A DNA stretch of 64,000 nt, from NCBI GenBank assembly GCA_963402885.1, contig OY727093.1:14997501-15061500 (forward strand), read 5' to 3'. The notes below the pieces were generated by a model. It was not told the DNA's origin, did no database searches, and was given only the letters and a program-made list of their open reading frames with translations. The position numbers were made by a program, and so were the translations under genes. The DNA is from Antedon bifida. Taxonomy: Eukaryota; Echinodermata; Crinoidea; Comatulida; Antedonidae. Of this stretch, positions 55,690 through 64,000 are shown in pieces; position 1 is the stretch's first letter; the number at the start of each line of letters is the position of its first letter.

Positions 55690-58600
55690 ATACAAGTAGT
55701 GTTCTCAAATAATTACATTAATAATTGTCAACTAAACAATTATTGATTAAAACGACATCTATTGTGATTAAATCAACACCTGCTAAGTTACATCTACTAT
55801 CATGTAGACAAGTAAACAATTACTAATTATTAAACTACATTTATTATGATTAAATCATCTAAACAAATACTAATAATAAATTACACCTACTATCATTAAA
55901 TCACTATCACTAAACAGTCCCTGACTAATCAACTAAATTTATTTTGTTTAAATCAACTAAACAATTGCTAATTATCAACTACAATTATTGTGTTTAAATA
56001 AACTACAAAAAAAGTATCAGCTACACCTACTATCATGTAGACAAGTAAACAATTACTAAGTAATAAACAACATTCAATAAGTTTAAATCATTACTCATTC
56101 TTAACTATACCTACTATTATCAAATCAACTAAACAATTCAAAATTAACTATATTTACTGTGTTCAAAAAACTAAACACTAATTATCAACCATATCTACTA
56201 TCATAAAATCAAGTGAATAATTACTGATTAATCAACTACACCTAGTATCATTAAACCAACTACAAAAAAATTACTGATAAATCAAATTAATGTATTGTCT
56301 TTCAATCAACTAAACACTGACTAATTATCAACTACATTTATTGTGTTTAAATACACTAAACACTTAATAATTATCAACTACACCTACTATTTTTAAATCA
56401 ACTAAACAATTCCTGATAAATAAACAACATTTAGTATGTTTCAATCAAGTAAACATTTACTGATAAATCAACTACAAAATTAGTAATTATCAACTACATT
56501 TATTGTGTTTATATCAACTAAACAATTACTAATTAAACTACATTTAATGTATTTAAATCAACTAAACAATGACTAATTATCAACTAGTTCTACTATCATC
56601 AAATTAACTAAAGAATTATTAATTAATCAACTAAATTTATTGTGTTTAAATCAACTAAACAATGACTAATTATCAACTATTTCTACTATCATCAAATTAA
56701 CTAAATATTTACTGATAAATCAACTACATTTATTGTGTTTAAATCAACTAAACAATTACTAATTATCAACTATATCTACCATCTTTAAATCAACTAAACA
56801 ATTCCTGATAAATCAACTAAATTTATTGTGTTTAAATCAACTAAGCAATAACTAATTATCAACTATATCTACCATCTTTAAATAAACTAAACAATTACTA
56901 ATAAATCAACTAAATTTATTGCATTTTATTCAACTAACCAATTACTGATTATCAACTATATCTACTCTCATAAAATTAAGTAAATATTTACTGACAAACC
57001 AACTAAATTTATTGTGTTTAAATCAACTAAACTATCCTAACTATTAACTACACCTACTATCATCAAATCAACTAAACAATTACTAAATAATCAACTAAAT
57101 TCATTGTGTTTAAATCAACTAAACAATTACTGATTATCAACTATATCTACTCTCATAAAATTAAGTAAATATTTACTGATAAATCAACTAAATTTATTGT
57201 GTTTAAATCAACTAAACTATTCTAACTATTAACTACACTTACTATCATCAAATTAACTAAACAATTACTAAATAATCAACTAAATTTATTTTGTTTAAAT
57301 CAACTAAACAATTACTGATTAAACTACATTTATTGTGATTAAATAAACTAAATAAACAAGATAAATTAACTAAATATAATAATTGTGTTTAAAGCAACTA
57401 AACAATGACCAATTATCAACTAAGTCTACTATCATTAAATCAACTAAACAATAACTAAATAATCAACTAAATTTATTATGTTTAAATTAGCTAAACAATT
57501 ACTGATTGAACTACATTTATATGTTTAAATCAACAAAACAATTACTGATTAAACTACATTTGTTGTGTTTCAATCAACTAAATAATCCTAACTATTAACT
57601 ACACCTAGTATCATCAAATCAACTAAACAATTACTAAATAATCAACTATATCTAATCTCATAAAATTAAGTAAATATTTACTGATAAACCATGGACCTAT
57701 AAATTAATAAAATAAATCTAATTTATAGGTCCATGGATAAACCAACTAAATTTATTGTGTTTCTATCAACTAAACTATCCTAAATATTAACTACACCTAG
57801 TATCATCAAATCAACTAAACAATTCCTGATAAATCAACTAAATTTATTGTGTTTAAATCAACTAAACAATGACTATTTATCAACTACATGTATTATGTTT
57901 AAACCAGCTAAACAATTACTGATTAAACAACATTTATTGTCTTTAAATCAATTAAACAATGACTAATTATCAACTACATCTACTCTCATAAAATCAAGTA
58001 AATATTTACTAATAAATCAACTAAATTTATTGTGTTTAAATCAACTAAACAATTACTGAATTATCAACTATGTTTTGTTTAAATAACTAAATATTTACTA
58101 AAAAATAAACTACATTTATTCTGAGCTACACCTCTATCATCAAATCAACTAAAAAATTACTAAATAATCAACTACCAAATAATCAACTATATCTAATCTC
58201 ATAAAATTAAGTAAATATTTACTGATAAATCAACTAAATTTATTGTGTTTTAATTAACTAAACAATGACTATTTATCAACTACATGTATTATGTTTAAAT
58301 CAGCTAAACAATTACTGATTAAACTACATTTATTGTGTTTAAATCAACTAAACAATTACTAATTATCAACTACATCTACCATCTTTAAATCAACTAAACA
58401 ATCCTTGATAAATCAACTAAATTTATTGTGTTTAAATCAACTAAGCAATTACTAATTATTTTCAACTATATCTACCATCTTTAAATCAACTAAACAATTA
58501 CTGATAAATCAACTAAATTTATTGCATTTTATTCTAACCAAACTAACCAATTACTGATTATCAACTACACCAACTCTCATATTATAATTAAGTAAATATT

Positions 58601-58880
58601 TACTGATAAATCAACTAAATTCATTGTGTTTAAATCAACTAAACAATTACTGATTATCAACTATATCTACTCTCATATAATTAAGTAAATATTTACTGAT
58701 AAATCAACTAAATTTATTGTGTTTAAATCAACTAAACTATCCTAACTATTAACTACACTTACTATCATCTAATCAACTACATTTATTATGTTTAATTTAG
58801 CTAAACAATTGCTAATTAAACTACATTTATTATGTTTAAATCAACAAAACAATTACTGATTAAACTACATTTAACTACAT
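55690..58880. repeat. second block of satellite A
   Basis: The same unit family as 52430-54080, including TTTATTGTGTTTAAATCAAC and CTACTATCATCAAATCAAC, extends over 3.2 kb with variable truncated units. It is followed by B-type units, so the A-then-B order of the first block repeats here. Confidence 0.85.
57683..57744. mobile_element. 44-bp hairpin insertion in satellite A with 9-bp direct repeats
   Basis: CCATGGACCTATAAATTA (57689-57706) and TAATTTATAGGTCCATGG (57719-57736) form a perfect 18-bp inverted repeat around a 12-base spacer. The direct repeat GATAAACCA flanks it at 57683-57691 and 57736-57744. Neighbouring satellite units lack the insert and read straight through GATAAAYCAACTAAATTTAT. 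Confidence 0.75.
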
Positions 58881-59770
58881 TACTGTGTTTAAATTTCTCC
58901 TACAACCAACTAAACTGAACTGCATTCTTCTGTTTAATTTTGCCCTAACCAACTAACTAAACTGAACTGCATTGCTGTGTTTAAATGTCTCCTACAACCA
59001 ATAGATAAAACTACAATGTACTTTTAATTATGCTCTATAATAACTGTATCCATACACATGCCTAACTACTTGAATGTACTGTATTGTTAAGTTGTTCAAT
59101 AAATAATTTATCAACCAATTATACTTTCAGATTTGTCTAAAATAGTTACTCCTAATTGTGTCCTATAACCTGAAATGCTGTGTTTAATTTTGTCCTACAA
59201 CCAACTAAACTGAACTGAACTACTGTGTTTAATTGTTTCCTATAACCAATTAAACTAAACTGTTCTGTTTAATTGTGTTCTACAAACTAAATTAAACTGA
59301 ATTGCTCTGTTTAATTTTGTCCTACAACCAACTAAACTAAACCGAACTGCTGTGATTGTGTCCTACAACCAATTATACTGTTAGATTTGTCTAACATATT
59401 TACTCTTAATTGTGTTCTACAATAACTGTACCCCTGTCTAACTACTTGAATGTCCTGTATTATTGGGTTGTTCTATAGATGATTTCTCAACCAATTGTAC
59501 TGTTAGATTTGCTGTGTTTTATTTTGCCCTAAACAACTAACAAAATTAAACTGCATTCCTCTATTTAATTCTGTCGTAAAGTAACTAACTAAACTAAGCT
59601 GAATTCCTTTGTTTAACTTTGTCCTAAAGCAACTAACTAAACTGAACTGCATTGCTGATTAAATTTCTCTTACAACCAACTAAACTGAACTGCATTCCTT
59701 TGTTTAATTTTGCCCTAAACAACTAACTAAACTGAACTGCATTGTTGTGTTAAATTTATCCTACAACCAA
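58880..59770. repeat. mixed satellite B and C units
   Basis: B-type pieces (TTTGTCCTACAACCAACTAA, AACTGAACTGCATT) alternate with single C-type pieces (CAACCAATTATACTTTCAGA at 59113; CTGTATTATTGGGTTGTTC near 59455). It looks like a transition zone where C units were inserted into or grew out of B. Confidence 0.7.
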
Positions 59771-62700
59771 TAGATAAAACTACAATGTACCCTTAATTGT
59801 GCTCTACAATAACTGTACCCCTACACATATCTAACTACTTGAATGCTCTGTATTATTGTGTTGTCTAATAGTAATAGATGATTTCTCAACCAATTATTCT
59901 GTTAGATTTGTCTAAAATATGTACTCTTAATTATGTTCTATAATAACTGTACCCCTACACATGTCTAACTACTTAAATGTCCTGTATTGTTGAGTTGTTC
60001 AATAGATGATTTCTCAACCAATTATTCTGTTAGATTTGTCTAAAATATTTACTCCTAATTGTGTTCTATAATAACTGTACCCCTACACATGTCTAACTAC
60101 ATGAATGTCCTGTATTATTGGGTTGTTCAATAGATGATTTCTCAACCAATTATACTTTTAGATTTGTCTAAAATATGTACTCTTAATTGTGCTCTACAAT
60201 AACTGTACTCCTACACATGTCTAACTACTTGAATGTCCTGTATTATTGGGTTGTTCAATAGATAATTTCTCAAAAATTTATTTTGTTAGATTTGTCTAAA
60301 ATATATACTCCTAATTGTGTTCTATAATAACTGTACTCCTACACATGTCTAACTATTTGAATGCTCTGTATTATTGGGTTGTTTAATAGATGATTTCTCA
60401 ACAATTTATTCTGTTAGATTTGTTTAAAATATGTACTCCTAATTGTGTTCTATAATAACTGTACCCCTACACATGTCTAACTACTTGAATGTCCTGTATT
60501 ATTGGGTTGTTCAATAGATGATTTCTCAACCAATTATACTGTTAGATTTGTCTAAAATATGTACTCCTAATTGTTCTCTATAATAACTGTACCCCTACAC
60601 ATGTCTAACTGCTTGAATGTCCTGTATTATTGGGTTGTTCAATAGATGATTTCTCAACAATTTATTCTGTTAGATTTGTCTAAAATATATACTCCTAATT
60701 GTGTTCTATAATAACTGTACTCCTACACATGTCTAACTATTTGAACGCTCTGTATTATTGGGTTGTTTAATAGATGATTTCTCAACTAATTATTCTGTTA
60801 GATTTGTCTAAAATATATACTCCTAATTGTGTTCTATAATAACTGTACCCCTACACATAACTAACTACTTGAATGTCCTGTATTATTAGGTTGTTTAATA
60901 GATGATTTCTCAACAATTTATTCTGTTAGGTTTGTCTAAAATATGTAATCTTAATTGTGTTCTATAATAACTGTACCCCTACACATGTCTAACTGCTTGA
61001 ATGTCCTGTATTATTGGGTTGTTCAATAGATGATTTCTCAACAATTTATTCTGTTAGATTTGTCTAAAATATGTACTCCTAATTGTGTTCTATAATAACT
61101 GTACCCCTACACATAACTAACTACTTGAATGTCCTGTATTATTAGGTTGTTTAATAGATGATTTCTCAACAATTTATTCTGTTAGATTTGTCTAAAATAT
61201 GTAATCTTAATTGTGCTCTATAATAACTGTACCCCTACACATGTCTAAATACTTGAATGTCCTGTATTATTGGGTTGTTCTATAGATAATTTCTCAACCA
61301 ATTGTACTGTTAGATTTGTCTAAAATATATACTCCTAATTGTGTTCTATAATAACTGTACTCCTACACATGTCTAACTATTTGAATGCTCTGTATTTTTG
61401 GGTTGTTTAATAGATTATGTCTCAACAATTTATTCTGTTAGATTTGTCTAAAATATGTACTCCTAATTGTTCTCTATAATAACTGTACCCCTACACATAA
61501 CTAACTACTTGAATGTCCTGTATTATTAGGTTGTTTAATAGATGATTTCTCAACAATTTATTCTGTTAGATTTGTCTAAAATATGTAATCTTAATTGTGT
61601 TCTATAATAACTGTACCCCTACACATGTCTAACTACTTGAATGTCCTGTATTATTGGGTTGTTCAATAGATAATTTCTCAACAATTTATTTTGTTAGATT
61701 TGTCTAAAATATGTACTCCTAATTGTGTTCTATAATAACTGTACCCCTACACATGTCTAACTACTTGAATATTCTGTATTATTGGGTTGTTCAATAGATG
61801 ATTTCTCAACAATTTATTCTGTTAGATTTGTCTACAATATGTACTCTTAATTTGTGTTCTATAATAACTGTACCCCTACACATAACTAACTACTTGAATG
61901 TCCTGTATTATTAGGTTGTTTAATAGATGATTTCTCAACTAATTATTCTGTTAGATTTGTCTAAAATATGTACTCCTAATTGTGTTCTATAATAACTGTA
62001 CCCCTACACATAACTAACTACTTGAATGTCCTGTATTATTAGGTTGTTTAATAGATGATTTCTCAACAATTTATTCTGTTAGGTTTGTCTAAAATATGTA
62101 ATCTTAATTGTGTTCTATAATAACTGTACCCCTACACATGTCTAACTGCTTGAATGTCCTGTATTATTGGGTTGTTCAATAGATGATTTCTCAACAATTT
62201 ATTCTGTTAGATTTGTCTAAAATATGTACTCCTAATTGTGTTCTATAATAACTGTACCCCTACACATAACTAACTGCTTGAATGTCCTGTATTATTAGGT
62301 TGTTTAATAGATGATTTCTCAACAATTTATTCTGTTAGATTTGTCTAAAATATGTAATCTTAATTGTGCTCTATAATAACTGTACCCCTACACATGTCTA
62401 AATACTTGAATGTCCTGTATTATTGGGTTGTTCTATAGATAATTTCTCAACCAATTGTACTGTTAGATTTGTCTAAAATATATACTCCTAATTGTGTTCT
62501 ATAATAACTGTACTCCTACACATGTCTAACTATTTGAATGCTCTGTATTTTTGGGTTGTTTAATAGATTATGTCTCAACAATTTATTCTGTTAGATTTGT
62601 CTAAAATATGTACTCCTAATTGTTCTCTATAATAACTGTACCCCTACACATAACTAACTACTTGAATGTCCTGTATTATTAGGTTGTTTAATAGATGATT

Positions 62701-63680
62701 TCTCAACAATTTATTCTGTTAGATTTGTCTAAAATATGTAATCTTAATTGTGTTCTATAATAACTGTACCCCTACACATGTCTAACTACTTGAATGTCCT
62801 GTATTATTGGGTTGTTCAATAGATAATTTCTCAACAATTTATTTTGTTAGATTTGTCTAAAATATGTACTCCTAATTGTGTTCTATAATACCTGTACCCC
62901 TACACATGTCTAACTACTTGAATGTCCTGTATTATTGGGTTGTTTAATAGATGATTTCTCAACAATTTATTCTGTTAGATTTGTCTAAAATATGTACTCC
63001 TAATTGTGTTCTATAATAACTGTACCCCTACACATGTCTAACTACTTGAATGTCCTGTATTATTGGGTTGTTTAATAGATGATTTGTCAACCAATTATAC
63101 TTTCAGATTTGTCTAAAATATGTACTCCTAATTGTGTTCTATAATAACTGTACCCCTACACATAACTAACTACTTGAATGTCCTGTATTATTAGGTTGTT
63201 TAATAGATGATTTCTCAACAATTTATTCTGTTAGATTTGTCTAAAATATGTAATCTTAATTGTGTTCTATAATAACTGTACCCCTACACATAACTAACTA
63301 CTTGAATGTCCTGTATTATTAGGTTGTTTAATAGATAATTTCTCAACAATTTATTCTGTTAGATTTGTCTAAAATATGTACTCCTAATTGTGTTCTATAA
63401 TAACTGTACTCCTACACATGTCTAACTACTTGAATGTCCTGTATTGTTGAGTTGTTCAATAGATGATTTCTTAACAATTTATTCAGTTAGATTTGTCTAA
63501 AATATGTACTCCTAATTGTGTTCTATAATAACTGTACCCCTACACATGTCTAACTACTTGAATGTCCTGTATTGTTGGGTTGTTCAATAGATGATTTCTC
63601 AACCAATTATACTTTCAGATTTGTCTAAAATATGTACTCTTAATTGTGTTCTATAATAACTGTACCCCTACATTTGTTAC
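59770..63680. repeat. satellite array C (128-bp unit, about 30 copies, higher-order duplication)
   Basis: The unit carries CTGTATTATTGGGTTGTTCA, ATAGATGATTTCTCAACAAT, TTATTCTGTTAGATTTGTCT and TAATAACTGTACCCCTACAC. GAATGTCCTG-type landmarks at 60231, 60359, 60487, 60615, 60743, 60871, 60999 and 61127 are spaced exactly 128. Variants recur nine units later at a distance of 1153 bases, showing a higher-order duplication (about 60781-61780 and 61934-62930). Confidence 0.95.
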
Positions 63681-63689
63681 CCCTAGTTT

Positions 63690-64000
63690 AATGTTGTGTC
63701 AATATATTATTTATCAATATATTATGTCCTACAACTAACTAAACTAAACTGCATTCTTGTGTTTATTTGTTCCTAAGGTAATTAACTAAACTGAACTGCT
63801 GTGTCTGCATTTGTCCTACAACCAAATAAACTAAACTACATTGTTGTGTCTACATTTGTCCTACAACAATTAACCAAACTAAACTCTGTTCACTTTTATT
63901 CCACAACCAACTAAACTGCATTGCTGTGTTTAAATTTGTCCTACAGTACAATCAACTAAACTAAACTAAATTGATGTTTTTAATTGTTTAACTAAATAAT
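63690..64000. repeat. return of satellite B units, cut by window end
   Basis: B-type blocks (TTTGTCCTACAACCAAATAA, CTACATTGTTGTGTCTACAT) resume after array C and run to the end of the window, so the C array is bracketed by B. Confidence 0.8.

Noticed and set aside
52430-63680. a CRISPR-like or other spacer-repeat array
   Set aside because: Whole units repeat with no unique spacers of constant length; the structure is ordinary satellite DNA in an animal genome.

Overview
The window is AT-rich animal DNA with spliced genes, long introns and many transposon relics. The one protein I can name with confidence is TEP1, the vault and telomerase-associated protein, on the minus strand. The intron-exon style, the Ly6/uPAR-type gene, the CR1/L2-like LINE fragments and the many short palindromic elements with TA target duplications fit a marine invertebrate, and a deuterostome such as an echinoderm is my best guess. 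The palindromic octamer TAGGCCTA is strikingly common outside the TEP1 gene. The species cannot be fixed from sequence alone.

Layout. (1) 1-9542, plus strand: the last ten visible exons of an acidic protein I do not recognise; its 5' end lies left of the window. A tandem repeat starts exactly at one of its splice donors. (2) 9543-15062: no recognised host gene. It holds a roughly 2 kb element with long terminal inverted repeats (12130-14154) and a palindromic element just upstream of the next gene. (3) 15063-19412, plus strand: a complete three-exon gene for a small GPI-anchored Ly6/uPAR-domain protein. Its first intron is filled with a LINE relic, a palindromic MITE and a T-rich repeat block. 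(4) 19413-22600: AT-rich, no gene seen. (5) 22601-48940, minus strand: TEP1, 46 exons whose splice phases all agree, giving 2388 residues up to the stop codon. The order is TROVE, vWA-like, DUF4062, NACHT, then a long WD40 region; the extreme N-terminus is not confidently placed. The introns hold a Harbinger-like transposon, a 2.7 kb fold-back element, a LINE fragment, tRNA-like repeats and three copies of one MITE. (6) 48941-51700: the TEP1 upstream region, with a minisatellite and a DNA transposon relic. (7) 51938-55211, minus strand: possibly the last two coding exons of another gene. (8) 52430-64000: satellite arrays of three related or interleaved families, including about 30 consecutive copies of a 128-bp unit with a higher-order duplication.

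The genes do not form a pathway that can be read from the window. TEP1 is an RNA-binding, nucleotide-binding scaffold of vault particles, the Ly6 protein is a cell-surface protein, and the first gene is unknown. I found no convincing new system. The most notable observations concern repeats that touch splicing signals: a donor-site tandem array in gene 1, a transposon inserted two bases past a TEP1 exon, and a long inverted repeat that would fold in TEP1 pre-mRNA.
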